DNA of 64,000 bases, taken from assembly GCF_002263515.1 (NCBI RefSeq), contig NZ_CP022752.1, positions 1,922,001-1,986,000 on the forward strand. Direction: 5' to 3'. Position 1 is the stretch's first letter, and each line of letters starts with the position of its first letter. Both the position numbers and the translations under genes were made by a program. A model generated the notes under the pieces. That model was not told the origin of the DNA. It searched no databases and worked only from the letters and a program-made list of their open reading frames with translations. Positions 26,784 to 37,408 of this stretch are shown here, piece by piece. This DNA is from Actinopolyspora erythraea (GTDB taxonomy: Bacteria; Actinomycetota; Actinomycetes; Mycobacteriales; Pseudonocardiaceae).

Positions 26784-27335
26784 TCATTTCGCGTGGCGCC
26801 AGCCCAGCTCGATTCCGAAGGTCCGCAACCAGGCCGGAAGGTCGTAGTCGCACCGGGCCAGCCCGTCCACCACGAGGTGGGTGGTGTCCATCGCCCGCCG
26901 GGCGGTATCGCCGTCCAGCAGTTCGGCCCGCAACGCGGTGACGAACTCGTCGCTGTCCAGTACCCGAGCCTCCTTCCGTTGTGTGACGGCGACGTCCAGG
27001 TACAGGTCGATGGTGCGCCAGCGGTGCTCACCGGGCTCTATTCGCACGATGTCGAGGTAGAAGTCCTGGTTCCCGCTGTGTCCGGGACGACCGCGGTAGT
27101 CGCTGATCCGCAGCCCCAGCTCGGGCAGCAACCACGACTCCAGATAGTCCAGGCTGGGGTGGTCGACCATGGGGCGCGCCATGTATAGCCCGCACGGTTC
27201 CACCCGGTACTCGTCCACCGGCCGCACCTGTCGCTTGGCATCGGTGTTCGTCCGGTCGGTCAGGTCGAAGATCTCCACTTTCGGGGGATGAATTGGCAGG
27301 CCGAGGCTCGCGGCGATCTCCCGTTGCGTCGTCAC
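26784..27335 (-). CDS. DUF402 (FomD-like) protein, copy B
   Basis: The 183-residue protein is a paralogue of the adjacent copy A, sharing PCGLYMARP, ESWLLPELGLRISDY and a DIVRIEPGEHRWRTIDLYLDV stretch in the same order. It is divergent from uvrB. The start GTG 27335 lies 6 nt after a TAGAGT hexamer (27342-27347 on the minus strand), so the mRNA is probably leaderless. The DUF402-uvrB neighbourhood resembles Rv1632c-uvrB of mycobacteria; I infer, but cannot confirm, that the two are orthologous. Confidence 0.82.
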   Translation of the reverse strand: MTTQREIAASLGLPIHPPKVEIFDLTDRTNTDAKRQVRPVDEYRVEPCGLYMARPMVDHPSLDYLESWLLPELGLRISDYRGRPGHSGNQDFYLDIVRIEPGEHRWRTIDLYLDVAVTQRKEARVLDSDEFVTALRAELLDGDTARRAMDTTHLVVDGLARCDYDLPAWLRTFGIELGWRHAK

Positions 27336-27419
27336 AGCGCCACTCTACGAGTTCGAAGGGGGCGCTGTCCGCACCCGAGAACGGTGCCACGGCGGCGGCG
27401 TGATGTCGTACTCGGCTCG

Positions 27420-27425
27420 TAAGCT
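27420..27425 (+). promoter_or_regulatory. -10 element of uvrB, leaderless type
   Basis: TAAGCT ends 7 nt before the GTG at 27432, so transcription should start at the initiation codon. A GTCG at about -30 weakly recalls the PafBC (RecA-independent) damage promoter, but most of that motif is missing. I see no LexA box. Confidence 0.5.
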
Positions 27426-27431
27426 GGGGGA

Positions 27432-29594
<2,163 letters not shown>

Positions 29595-29600
29595 ACGGCG

Positions 29601-29631
29601 CGGGGTGGGTGAGCACGTCCCACCCACCCCG
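29601..29631. terminator. Bidirectional terminator after uvrB
   Basis: CGGGGTGGGTG (29601-29611) pairs perfectly with 29621-29631 around a 9-nt loop. It lies between the converging 3' ends of uvrB and the acyl-CoA dehydrogenase gene. Confidence 0.8.
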
Positions 29632-29648
29632 TGGTTCCGCTCGGTGCG

Positions 29649-30833
29649 TCAGGCGAAGGCGCTCTGACCGGTGATCGACTTGCCCACGATCAGCGTGTTC
29701 ATCTCCCTGCTGCCCTCGAAGGAGTAGACGGCCTCCGCGTCGGCGAAGAACTTGGCCACCTCGTAGTCCAGCACGATCCCGTTGCCGCCGAACAGCTCGC
29801 GTGCCCACGAGACGCACTCGCGCATCCTGGTCGTGGTGAAGCTCTTGGCCAGCGCGGCGTGGTCGGGCCCCGCCGTGCCGTCCGCCATCTTCTGGGCGAG
29901 CCGGGTGACCATCCCGAACATGGCCGTTATGTTGCCCAGCATCTTGACCAGCAGGTCCTGGACGAGCTGGAAACCCCCGATGGGCTTGCCGAACTGCTCG
30001 CGGGTCACCGCGTACTCCCGGGCCAGCTCGTAGGCACGCACGGCCACGCCGAGGGCCTGCCAGGCCACGTTCCCCCTGGTCTTGGCCAGGACCTTCGCGG
30101 TGTCGCGGAAGTTCTCGATGTTCTGCAGTCGGTTGTCCTCCGGCACACGCACGTTCTCCAGCGACAGGTCCGCGTTCTGCACCGATCGCAGCGCGATCTT
30201 GCCTTCGATCTTGCTCGCGTGAAAGCCCGGCATGCCCTTCTCGACCACGAAGCCCTTGACGCTGCCGTCTGCCTCGTCGCGTGCCCAGATGACCACCAGG
30301 TCGGCGAACGTGCCGTTGCCGATCCAGCGCTTGGCCCCGTTGAGCACCCACTCGTCGCCCTCACGGCGGGCGGTGGTGCGCATTCCCCCCGCTACGTCGG
30401 AGCCTCCCTCGGGCTCGGTCAGCCCGAACGCTCCGATCTTGTTCCAGGCCACCAGCTCCGGCATCCAGCGATCCCGCTGGCGCTGGTCACCGCCGCCGTA
30501 GATGCTGCCCATCGCCAGCCCGGTGTGCACCCCGGAGGCCACGGCCAGCGAGGGGTCCACCTTGTTCAGCTCGACGCTCAGGAATCCGTTGAACAGTGGT
30601 CGGCGAGCGAAGCCGTCGCCGTACTCGGGGAACTGGAACCCCGCGATGCCGAGCTTCGCGAAGGTCTCGATGGCCTCGAACGGGAACTCCGCCCGGTCCC
30701 AGGCCTGGTTGGCGATCGGTTTGATCTCGCGCCGCAGGACCTCGCGGATCCACGCCAGCTCGTTGCGCTCCTCCTCGGTGAGCAGTTCCTCGAAACCGAA
30801 GAAGTCGGAATCGGTGTTGGCTGTCTTGGCCAT
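29649..30833 (-). CDS. Acyl-CoA dehydrogenase (glutaryl-CoA dehydrogenase-like)
   Basis: The 394-residue flavoprotein oxidises an acyl-CoA at the alpha-beta bond and passes electrons to ETF. FAD-binding segments GAFGLTEPEGGSD and RWIGNGTFADLVVIWARD are intact. The catalytic Glu lies in YSFEGSREMNTLIVGKSITG at the C-terminus, where glutaryl-CoA dehydrogenases also keep Glu. ATG 30833 is used; GTG 30842 with AGGAG just upstream is an alternative adding three residues. It is the last gene of the leftward operon headed by the CoA-transferase at 34682. Substrate specificity is a guess from overall similarity. Confidence 0.9.
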   Translation of the reverse strand: MAKTANTDSDFFGFEELLTEEERNELAWIREVLRREIKPIANQAWDRAEFPFEAIETFAKLGIAGFQFPEYGDGFARRPLFNGFLSVELNKVDPSLAVASGVHTGLAMGSIYGGGDQRQRDRWMPELVAWNKIGAFGLTEPEGGSDVAGGMRTTARREGDEWVLNGAKRWIGNGTFADLVVIWARDEADGSVKGFVVEKGMPGFHASKIEGKIALRSVQNADLSLENVRVPEDNRLQNIENFRDTAKVLAKTRGNVAWQALGVAVRAYELAREYAVTREQFGKPIGGFQLVQDLLVKMLGNITAMFGMVTRLAQKMADGTAGPDHAALAKSFTTTRMRECVSWARELFGGNGIVLDYEVAKFFADAEAVYSFEGSREMNTLIVGKSITGQSAFA

Positions 30834-30909
30834 GGTGATCACCCGTCTCCTGCTGTGGTGGTTCTCGTGGGTGGTGGTGCGAGCGGTTCCCCGACCGGAG
30901 GGGTCACGT

Positions 30910-31920
30910 CTACGAGCGGTCGGAGCCGAGAGCGGAGCTCGTGCGCCGCCGAGCGGTCCGATCCGCCCTCCCCGCGTCGCGCACGGCCTCGTTCACCGCG
31001 AGTTGCTTGTCGTCCCTCGCCCGGCTCCTGGCCAGGTAGGTCTCGGTGCCGGTGCCGTAGGCGCTCTCCGTCTGCCGCACCAGGGTCTCGACCGCGCTCT
31101 CGGTGAGTTCGGGGGCGCTGAGGTCCTTCCAGCGTTCGGCCATGCCCCTGCCCAGGTGCTCGATCATGTGCCGAATGCCCTCGCCGCCTCCGCCGAGGTG
31201 GAAGCTCTCGAACGGTCCCACCGTCGCCCACCGGCCGCCGAGCGAGTTCTTCATGACCGTGTCCAGCTCCTCGACGCCGATCACGCCGCGGAGGACGAGA
31301 CCGAACGACTCGGCCATCACCGCGCTCTGCAGCCGGTTGGCGACGAAGCCGGGTACTTCGCGGCGCAGCCGCACCGGCGTTTTGCCCAGCTCGGTGTAGA
31401 ACGCGAACGCGGCGTCGACGACCCCCTCCGAGGTGCGCTCACCCGGCACCAACTCGACCAGCGGCACTATGTGCGGCGGGTTGAACGGGTGGGCGACCAG
31501 GACCCGCGCCGCCACCTCCTCCGGTAGCGGCTCGGCCATGCGGGACGGCAGCAGGCCGGAGCTCGAGGAGGCCAGTACCGCGTGCTCCGGCGCGGCCCGG
31601 GCTGCCTCGGCGAGCAGTTCCCGCTTGAACTCCAGCCGTTCGGGACCGTTCTCCTGCACCAGGTCAGCTCCCGACACCGCCCATGCCGTGTCGTCGCCGA
31701 GCTCGATGCGTTCCCGCAGCAGCGCCGGATCCGGCTCACCGGGCAGACCGGGCGTGAGCTGGGGCAGGGTTTCGTCGAGCGTGTGCCGCAGGTCCGACCT
31801 GGGGTCGGAGAGTCGTACCCGCATCCCGTGCGCGGCGAACAGCCCGGCCCACGCCAGCCCGATGGTTCCGGCTCCCAGCACCGCCGCGGTTTCGAAGCGG
31901 TGATCGCCGCGTTCTGTCAT
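30910..31920 (-). CDS. 3-hydroxyacyl-CoA dehydrogenase family protein
   Basis: The 336-residue oxidoreductase starts with an NAD-binding Rossmann motif (VLGAGTIGLAWAGLFAAHG). The dehydrogenase core includes SSSSGLLPS, HPFNPPHIVPLVE and EVPGFVANRLQ, which carry the catalytic Ser, His and Asn of the family. The C-terminal half resembles the lambda-crystallin/L-gulonate and carnitine dehydrogenase branch more than the fatty-acid oxidation enzymes, so the true substrate may be a free 3-hydroxy acid. ATG 31920 has AAAGGAG upstream, which decides it over the long open frame. The C-terminal 40 residues are Arg-rich and unconserved-looking. Confidence 0.87.
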   Translation of the reverse strand: MTERGDHRFETAAVLGAGTIGLAWAGLFAAHGMRVRLSDPRSDLRHTLDETLPQLTPGLPGEPDPALLRERIELGDDTAWAVSGADLVQENGPERLEFKRELLAEAARAAPEHAVLASSSSGLLPSRMAEPLPEEVAARVLVAHPFNPPHIVPLVELVPGERTSEGVVDAAFAFYTELGKTPVRLRREVPGFVANRLQSAVMAESFGLVLRGVIGVEELDTVMKNSLGGRWATVGPFESFHLGGGGEGIRHMIEHLGRGMAERWKDLSAPELTESAVETLVRQTESAYGTGTETYLARSRARDDKQLAVNEAVRDAGRADRTARRRTSSALGSDRS

Positions 31921-31940
31921 GATCCACTCCTTTCCGCGGG

Positions 31941-32681
31941 TCACGCCGAAGCCAGGTAGTCGTGGACCGGCACCGCCGGTCCCAGCGTCAGGTCGGCGAG
32001 AAGGTGACTGGCCGAGACCACCTCCCGCACCGGCAGGTCGGCCAGCGGTGCCAGCGCGTGTTCGAAGAGCTGCAACCGTGCCGGTGCGGTCCACGCCTGG
32101 GTGACTGTGATGTCGGTGATCTCGGTCCGGACCAGCTCGCACACCCGTGGTTCGCGATCACGGCCGGGCAGGACGTCCAACATGTAGGTGGGGACCGTGA
32201 TCTGTCGCGCCGCCTGCTCGACCGGCAGCGCGTGGTGCTTATAGCCCATGGTGGCCGTGGCCACTCGCTCGTTACCGTAGTCCAGCGTGCCCACCAGGGC
32301 AGCGTGCTCGGTGCGCAGCCGTGGTGCGGCCAGCACCTTGGGGTAGGCGCTGAGCTCGCGTCCCGAAGCGGTGGCCGGGAAGTTGTCCAGGTACATGGCG
32401 TGCAGGTACTCACCGCGCTCGTCACCGAACCGCACGGGTATCGCCTGCCCCGCCTCGGTGTAGGGCCCGAACGAGGTGACCTCGTTCATCCGCATGATCT
32501 CGAAGCGCACCAGCGGCTCGTCGATCTCCAGGGGCTCCGGCACGACGGTGCGCAGCGCGTCGGGATCGGTGCGGTAGACGATGTTGAGGTACTCCCGGTC
32601 GGTGAACCTGGGGACGGTGGCCGCGAAGGCCGGGCTGGTCAGCGGTGTGGTCAGTACCTGGCGCACTTGTTCGGCACGCAT
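31941..32681 (-). CDS. Acetoacetate decarboxylase family protein
   Basis: The 246-residue protein belongs to the acetoacetate decarboxylase family. Its ELSAYPK segment places Lys115 exactly where the Schiff-base lysine of the clostridial enzyme lies. Family members decarboxylate beta-keto acids, but related proteins do aldol or hydratase chemistry, so the reaction here is open. ATG 32681 has AGGAGG upstream. The start is 10 nt from the stop of the enoyl-CoA hydratase gene and the stop 20 nt from the next start, a tight operon arrangement. In this pathway it could release CO2 from a 3-oxo acid formed by the neighbouring dehydrogenase. Confidence 0.88.
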   Translation of the reverse strand: MRAEQVRQVLTTPLTSPAFAATVPRFTDREYLNIVYRTDPDALRTVVPEPLEIDEPLVRFEIMRMNEVTSFGPYTEAGQAIPVRFGDERGEYLHAMYLDNFPATASGRELSAYPKVLAAPRLRTEHAALVGTLDYGNERVATATMGYKHHALPVEQAARQITVPTYMLDVLPGRDREPRVCELVRTEITDITVTQAWTAPARLQLFEHALAPLADLPVREVVSASHLLADLTLGPAVPVHDYLASA

Positions 32682-32691
32682 CTCGTCCTCC

Positions 32692-33468
32692 TCACCGTGC
32701 GGACCAGCTCGGTGCCCGGCGTTCCGCGAACGCGCGGGCCCCTTCGGCGAAGTCCTCGGACCGCAGCAGCTCGCGGATCTCCCCACGTTGCGCTTCGAGG
32801 GCCCGCCGCTCGGACTCGTGTGCCGCCAGGCGGGAGATCCGCTTGGCGGCGGACACGGCCAGGGGCGCGTTCTCGGTCAGCCGCGCGGCCAGGTTGAGTG
32901 CCTCCTGCTCGGCCGCCCCGTCCGTCGTTACCCGGTTGACCAGTCCGAGCTCGGCCGCGCGCTCCGCCGTGATCGGGTCGCCGGTCAGTATCAGTTCCAT
33001 GGCCAGGTGGTAGGGGATTCTGCTCGGCAGGCGCGCGGCACCACCGCCGCCGGCGATCAGCCCGCGCTTGACCTCGGGCAGGGCGAACTTCGCGCCCGTG
33101 CCCGCCACGACGAGGTCGCAGGCCAGGGCCATCTCGAAGCCGCCACCCATCGCGTATCCTTCGACCGCCGCGATCAGCGGTTTGCCCGGTTCCCGCTCGG
33201 TGAGTCCCGCGAAGCCCGCTCCCTCGACGTCGGCCGAGTCGCCGTTGGCCGCGGCCTTGAGGTCCATGCCCGCGCTGAACACGCCCTCGGACCCGGTGAG
33301 GACGCCGACGCGCAGGCCCGGGTCCTCCTCCAGGCGCCGAACGGCGTCCGCGAGCCCGTGGGCCACCCGGGAGTCGACCGCGTTGCGGGCTCCGGGGCGG
33401 TCGATGGTCATCACGAGGGTGCGTTCGTGGGTGTCGGTACGCACCACGGGAGGTTCGCCTGGTGTCAT
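32692..33468 (-). CDS. Enoyl-CoA hydratase/isomerase (crotonase) family protein
   Basis: The 258-residue crotonase-fold protein has both oxyanion-hole elements (FSAGMDLKAA and EGYAMGGGFEMALACD) and the active-site region FALPEVKRGLIAGGGG with Glu in the usual place. It would hydrate or isomerise a 2-enoyl-CoA made by the acyl-CoA dehydrogenase of the operon. ATG 33468 lies 9 nt after GAGG and just beyond the stop of the CoA-transferase gene; GTG 33474 would overlap that stop. The carnitinyl-CoA dehydratase (CaiD) group is one alternative, since a CaiB-type gene is adjacent. Confidence 0.9.
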   Translation of the reverse strand: MTPGEPPVVRTDTHERTLVMTIDRPGARNAVDSRVAHGLADAVRRLEEDPGLRVGVLTGSEGVFSAGMDLKAAANGDSADVEGAGFAGLTEREPGKPLIAAVEGYAMGGGFEMALACDLVVAGTGAKFALPEVKRGLIAGGGGAARLPSRIPYHLAMELILTGDPITAERAAELGLVNRVTTDGAAEQEALNLAARLTENAPLAVSAAKRISRLAAHESERRALEAQRGEIRELLRSEDFAEGARAFAERRAPSWSAR

Positions 33469-33470
33469 GA

Positions 33471-34682
33471 TCACTCCTCGGAATCAGTCGACATCCGGGA
33501 CCCGCCGAGCACCTCGGCGGTGTGCTGGCCGGGACGAGGCGCGTGCCTGCGGATCGACGCCGGAGTGCGGGAGAACGTCGTCGGCACGCCGATCTGCCGG
33601 TAGCTTCCCTCGGTCGGGTGGTCGGCCACGTCCAGCAGGTGCCCCTCCCGCACGTAGGGGTCCGCGGTGGCTTCCTCCAGGCGCAGCACCGGTGCCACCG
33701 GGATGCTGTGCTTGGTGCCCACCTCGATCCATTCCGAGGTGCTCAGTTCGGGGGTCACCGATTCGATCAGCGCGGCCAGATCGGGCCCGTCCCGGCGCAC
33801 GTCGATGAACTCCCCGTTCACTCGCGGGTCCTCGGCCAGGTCGGGGCGTCCGGCGGCCGCGAACAGGTCGCGGAAGTTCTGCGGGGTGTACGGGATGATC
33901 ATGACGAACCCGTCCCGGCTGGGGCGCGCCCGGTGCCCCTCGTTGAGGGAGTTCGGGAAGCCGGTGGGGCCGAGCGGCGGGTCGAAGGTGTGGCCCTGCA
34001 GGTGCTCGACCATGTTGAACGAGATCAGGGTGTCGGCCATCGGGATCTCCACCCGCTGGCCCTCACCGGTGGCGCGCTGGTGCAGCAGCGCCGCCGTCGT
34101 CGAGTAGGCGATGGTCAGCGCGGTGATCTTGTCCGCGAGGATGCTGGGCAGCACGGCTGGCACGCCGAGGTCGTCGGCGCGGTGGGCCATGTCGATCATG
34201 CCGGAGGCCGCCTGCACCGTCTCGTCGTAGGCGGCCAGCTCGGCTCTGTCGGAGTCCGGGCGGAACCCCTGGGCGTGGGCGTAGACCAGGGCCGGGTTCC
34301 GCTCCGCGAGCGACTCGTAGTCCATCCCCAGCCGTCGCAGCGCACCGACCCGCATGTTGGTGATCAGCAGGTCGGCCCCGTCGATCAGCTCGAGAGCGTG
34401 CCGCCGTCCCTCCTCGTCCTTGAGGTCGAGCTCGACGCTGCGCTTGTTCCGGTTGACGTTGAGGTACAGCGGGGTCATCCCCGGCGAGCGGTAGGTCGTG
34501 CCGAGCCGGGCGCTGTCCCGCGGCGACTCGATCCTGACGACGTCGGCGCCGAGGTCCCCCAGTATCTGTGCCGCGTACGGCCCCATCACGACCGTGGACA
34601 TGTCGACTATCCGGACACCGTGCAGCGGTCCGGGGGCGACTTCCTCGTTGGTTCCCGCTTCGTGAGCGGTCGTCTGCCACAT
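33471..34682 (-). CDS. Class III CoA-transferase (CaiB/BaiF family)
   Basis: The 403-residue enzyme transfers CoA between carboxylic acids. The N-terminal LHGVRIVDMSTVVMGPYAAQ and ILGDLGADVVRIE segments are family hallmarks, NRNKRSVELDLK forms part of the CoA site, and LQGHTF...GPTGFPN and related C-terminal parts follow. The catalytic Asp expected near residue 170 is probably in SGMIDMAH. ATG 34682 has AGGAG upstream and an AT-rich leader, so it heads the operon with crotonase, decarboxylase family protein and two dehydrogenases. It would activate an organic acid as its CoA ester. Confidence 0.9.
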   Translation of the reverse strand: MWQTTAHEAGTNEEVAPGPLHGVRIVDMSTVVMGPYAAQILGDLGADVVRIESPRDSARLGTTYRSPGMTPLYLNVNRNKRSVELDLKDEEGRRHALELIDGADLLITNMRVGALRRLGMDYESLAERNPALVYAHAQGFRPDSDRAELAAYDETVQAASGMIDMAHRADDLGVPAVLPSILADKITALTIAYSTTAALLHQRATGEGQRVEIPMADTLISFNMVEHLQGHTFDPPLGPTGFPNSLNEGHRARPSRDGFVMIIPYTPQNFRDLFAAAGRPDLAEDPRVNGEFIDVRRDGPDLAALIESVTPELSTSEWIEVGTKHSIPVAPVLRLEEATADPYVREGHLLDVADHPTEGSYRQIGVPTTFSRTPASIRRHAPRPGQHTAEVLGGSRMSTDSEE

Positions 34683-34777
34683 GAGTGCTCCTGTAGAGCA
34701 GGGAAATTACTTAACCTCACTAATGACATTACGAGCGTACTGGTTCGGTTTCAAACGATTCGCGCGATCAATTCACG

Positions 34778-34806
34778 AAAAACGGCGTGACCGCTGTGGT
34801 CACGCC
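34778..34806 (-). terminator. Rho-independent terminator of the LysR gene
   Basis: On the minus strand a 9-bp stem GGCGTGACC/GGTCACGCC with a 5-nt loop is followed by GTTTTTCG. It lies directly after the LysR stop at 34833 and before the operon that LysR may control. Confidence 0.85.
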
Positions 34807-34832
34807 TTTCGTGGTCGAATGTCCGGAAAGGG

Positions 34833-35774
34833 TTACCGTGTCGCCTTCTGCCGTTCCACGGTTTCGGGACGGTTCTCGTCCGGCAGTACGCTCCTGGCGG
34901 CCTCGAGTGCTTCGTACAGCCCGGAATCCCGCTCGTCCCGGTCGCAGCGCCACACCAGGCCGGTGGACAGGGCGGGGGAGAAGTCCTCGAACGGGAGTAC
35001 GATCTGCTCTCCCGTGCGGTACTTGTGCATACTGCTCTCCGGGTCGAGCATGGAAATGGCGAAAGCCGAACCGTTGCCGACCAGTTCCCCGATGCCCGAG
35101 TAGTCACCCGTGCTGAGGTGGATTCTCTTCTTCACCCCGGCTTTGTCCAGCCGCCTTTCCAATTGTTCGAAATACACCGGCGCGGTTTCCGGGGCCGGAA
35201 CCACGTAGGAATAGTCGGTCAGTTCCGAGAGCGAAACACTGGTGTGGTCGCCGAACTCCTCGCGGGGAAGTACGGCGCCGAGCGGTTCCCGCATCACCTC
35301 CCGGACCTCGAGCCCCACCGCGTGCACCGGCAGGTGCACCAGTGCCATGTCGAGCTCACCGCGACGGACCGAACGCACCAGGCTGTCGGTGTTGGCAGGC
35401 CATCGTTTGACGCTGTGACCTGGCGCACAGCGACGTTCCAGCTCGCCGAGTCGCTCGCGGACCCGCGAGTGCAGTCCCGGCGCTACGCCGATGAACACCG
35501 TGGGGACGGTGTTGACGGCCATGCGGCGTATCCGCCCGGGAATGTCGTCGAACCGGTTCAGCACGTCCTGGGCGACCGGCAGTAGCTGATTTCCCGCCTC
35601 GGTCAGCGCCACGTTGTGCGAGTCGCGTTCGAACAGCGTCACGTCCAGCTCTCGCTCCAGGTCGCGGATTCGCTGGCTCAGCGGTGAGGTGGCCATGTGC
35701 AGTTGCCGGGCCGCACGCGAGAAACTGAGATTCTCCGCGACAGCGAGAAAGTAACGCAGGTGGAATATCTCCAT
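34833..35774 (-). CDS. LysR-family transcriptional regulator
   Basis: The 313-residue protein has an N-terminal winged helix-turn-helix (FHLRYFLAVAENLSFSRAARQLHMATSPLSQRIRDLE, residues 4-39) and a C-terminal co-inducer-binding domain (about 90-295). It is encoded just upstream of, and in the same direction as, the acyl-CoA operon, separated by a terminator, so it is the likely but unproven regulator of that operon. ATG 35774 is the family-like start; no good ribosome-binding site precedes it. The effector is unknown. Confidence 0.9.
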   Translation of the reverse strand: MEIFHLRYFLAVAENLSFSRAARQLHMATSPLSQRIRDLERELDVTLFERDSHNVALTEAGNQLLPVAQDVLNRFDDIPGRIRRMAVNTVPTVFIGVAPGLHSRVRERLGELERRCAPGHSVKRWPANTDSLVRSVRRGELDMALVHLPVHAVGLEVREVMREPLGAVLPREEFGDHTSVSLSELTDYSYVVPAPETAPVYFEQLERRLDKAGVKKRIHLSTGDYSGIGELVGNGSAFAISMLDPESSMHKYRTGEQIVLPFEDFSPALSTGLVWRCDRDERDSGLYEALEAARSVLPDENRPETVERQKATR

Positions 35775-35943
35775 CGTCGCCGAGACTACTCCGGAAGGCC
35801 GGTGGTCGCGGCCGTGGCACTTCCCCCGGATGGCGGTGTCCCGCTCCACGCCGGTAACGCCGTGTCGGCCCGACCGAACGGGCGATCCCCACTAGGATGG
35901 CGGTGCTACCGCAGGAGCTCTTCGAACAGCGAGGTGTTGGTCC

Positions 35944-36366
35944 GTGGCGAAGCCCCCGTTCCCCGAGCAGGTCACCAAGCTGCTGTCGGCCCCGAACCCC
36001 TCGGTGATAACCACGGTGCGTCCCGACGGCCAACCGGTGTCGGTGGCCACCTGGTACCTCCTTGAGAACGGCCGGATCCTCGTCAACATGGACGAGGGCC
36101 GGAAGCGGTTGGAGTACGTGCGCGCCGAACCGAGGGTCTCGCTGACCGTGCTCGCCTCCGATGACTGGTACACCCACGTCAGCCTGCAGGGACACGTCAC
36201 CGCCCTGCTGGACGACCCCGGGCTCTCCGACATCGACCGGCTCGCCCGGCACTACACCGGAGGGCCGTACCACGTGCGTGACCGGGCCCGGGTCAGTGCC
36301 TGGATCGACGTGGACCGCTGGCACGGTTGGGGAGCGGCCGAGAACGAGGACGTCACACACCACTGA
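35944..36366 (+). CDS. PPOX-class F420-dependent oxidoreductase
   Basis: The 140-residue protein has the split-barrel flavin/deazaflavin fold. NPSVITTVRPDGQPVSVATWYLLENGRILVNM is the typical first half of the Rv1155-like group, which use reduced F420. It would act as a small dimeric reductase in the cytoplasm; the substrate is unknown. Translation starts at GTG 35944 with a weak GAGGTG site. It stands alone and diverges from the LysR gene. Confidence 0.85.
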   Translation: MAKPPFPEQVTKLLSAPNPSVITTVRPDGQPVSVATWYLLENGRILVNMDEGRKRLEYVRAEPRVSLTVLASDDWYTHVSLQGHVTALLDDPGLSDIDRLARHYTGGPYHVRDRARVSAWIDVDRWHGWGAAENEDVTHH

Positions 36367-36496
36367 CCGAAGTTCCCCGCTCCCTCCGGGGCGCTCCTCG
36401 GCCTGCTCTTCCGCCGGTTCGCGGCCGGTACAGGGGGGACGGCTTCCGCGCACCGCGCGGGCGAACCGAGACCGGGATTTCGACGGCCCGCGGGGA

Positions 36497-37408
36497 TCAG
36501 TCGGTGATGTCGGCTCGGTGGAACCGCACCAGCGCGGCGGTGACGAAGATCGCCGCGTAGGCGGTGGCGGACAGCGTCCCGTTCGCCATGTCGGTCCAGT
36601 CCACGTGGGTGTCCAGCAGGTCCGTCCACGCGGTGGCGTGGTGGCTGGGGAGCAGGATGCGGAACCGGTCCAGCCGGGGGATCTCGTCCAGGATCTGCGA
36701 GAGGACCGAGACTCCCAGCGTCGCGCCCACCGCCGCCAGCGGGTTGTCGGTCATCACGCTGAACAGCAGCGCCAGGCTGGCCACCCACGTCAGGTGAATC
36801 GCCAGGTAACCGCAGATCGCCAGCAGGACCAGTACGTTCCACGGGGCGTGCAGCACTCCCTCGTGCGGCGTCCGCAACCCCCCGCCGCCGTACCAGAGAG
36901 TGCCCAGCGCCAGCGCCGCGCCGGTGAGCACGAGCAGACTCAGGCAGGAAAGCAGGCCGGCGACCAGTCCTTTCTGCCGCAACAACCGATGTCTGGGAAC
37001 CGGGATGGCGACCAGGTAACGCAGGCTCGCCCAGGAGGACTCGCCCGCGATCGCGTCGCCGAAGAACAGCGCCACGAGCAGCACCAGCAGCAGGTGCGTG
37101 CACAGCAGCAGTGTGAAGACCGCGAAGTTCGGTCCGGTGGTGGTGGCCAGATCGCCGTAGTTCGTGGGGGGAGCCGAGGGTGACTCGTCACCGCCCAGTG
37201 CGAAGGTGCCGATCAGCAGCAGCGGCAGTGCCGCCAGGCAAGCCAGCACCAGCTTGCTGCGGCCGCGTGCCAGCTGCCTGCGGAGCTCCACGTTCAGCGG
37301 AAGGGTGCGGCTGGCGCGGTAACCCGGCGCGCTGCCGTCGGTGGCTCGCGCCGTGGGCGTGGCCGGTTCGACGGCGCGCTCGGTCGACCGGTCCCGCTCG
37401 TGCTGCAT
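36497..37408 (-). CDS. ABC-2-type transporter permease
   Basis: The 303-residue membrane protein has a 40-residue charged N-terminal tail and about six hydrophobic helices in ABC-2 layout, including a long loop after the first helix (GGDESPSAPPTNYGDL). It begins at the base where the hydrolase-ATPase fusion gene ends, so the two are translationally linked and should form one exporter. The cargo is unknown. Confidence 0.88.
   Translation of the reverse strand: MQHERDRSTERAVEPATPTARATDGSAPGYRASRTLPLNVELRRQLARGRSKLVLACLAALPLLLIGTFALGGDESPSAPPTNYGDLATTTGPNFAVFTLLLCTHLLLVLLVALFFGDAIAGESSWASLRYLVAIPVPRHRLLRQKGLVAGLLSCLSLLVLTGAALALGTLWYGGGGLRTPHEGVLHAPWNVLVLLAICGYLAIHLTWVASLALLFSVMTDNPLAAVGATLGVSVLSQILDEIPRLDRFRILLPSHHATAWTDLLDTHVDWTDMANGTLSATAYAAIFVTAALVRFHRADITD

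Noticed and set aside
27345..27431. LexA/SOS box or PafBC promoter before uvrB.
   Set aside because: Only fragments of either consensus are found (TTCGAA, TGTCG); not enough to call regulation.
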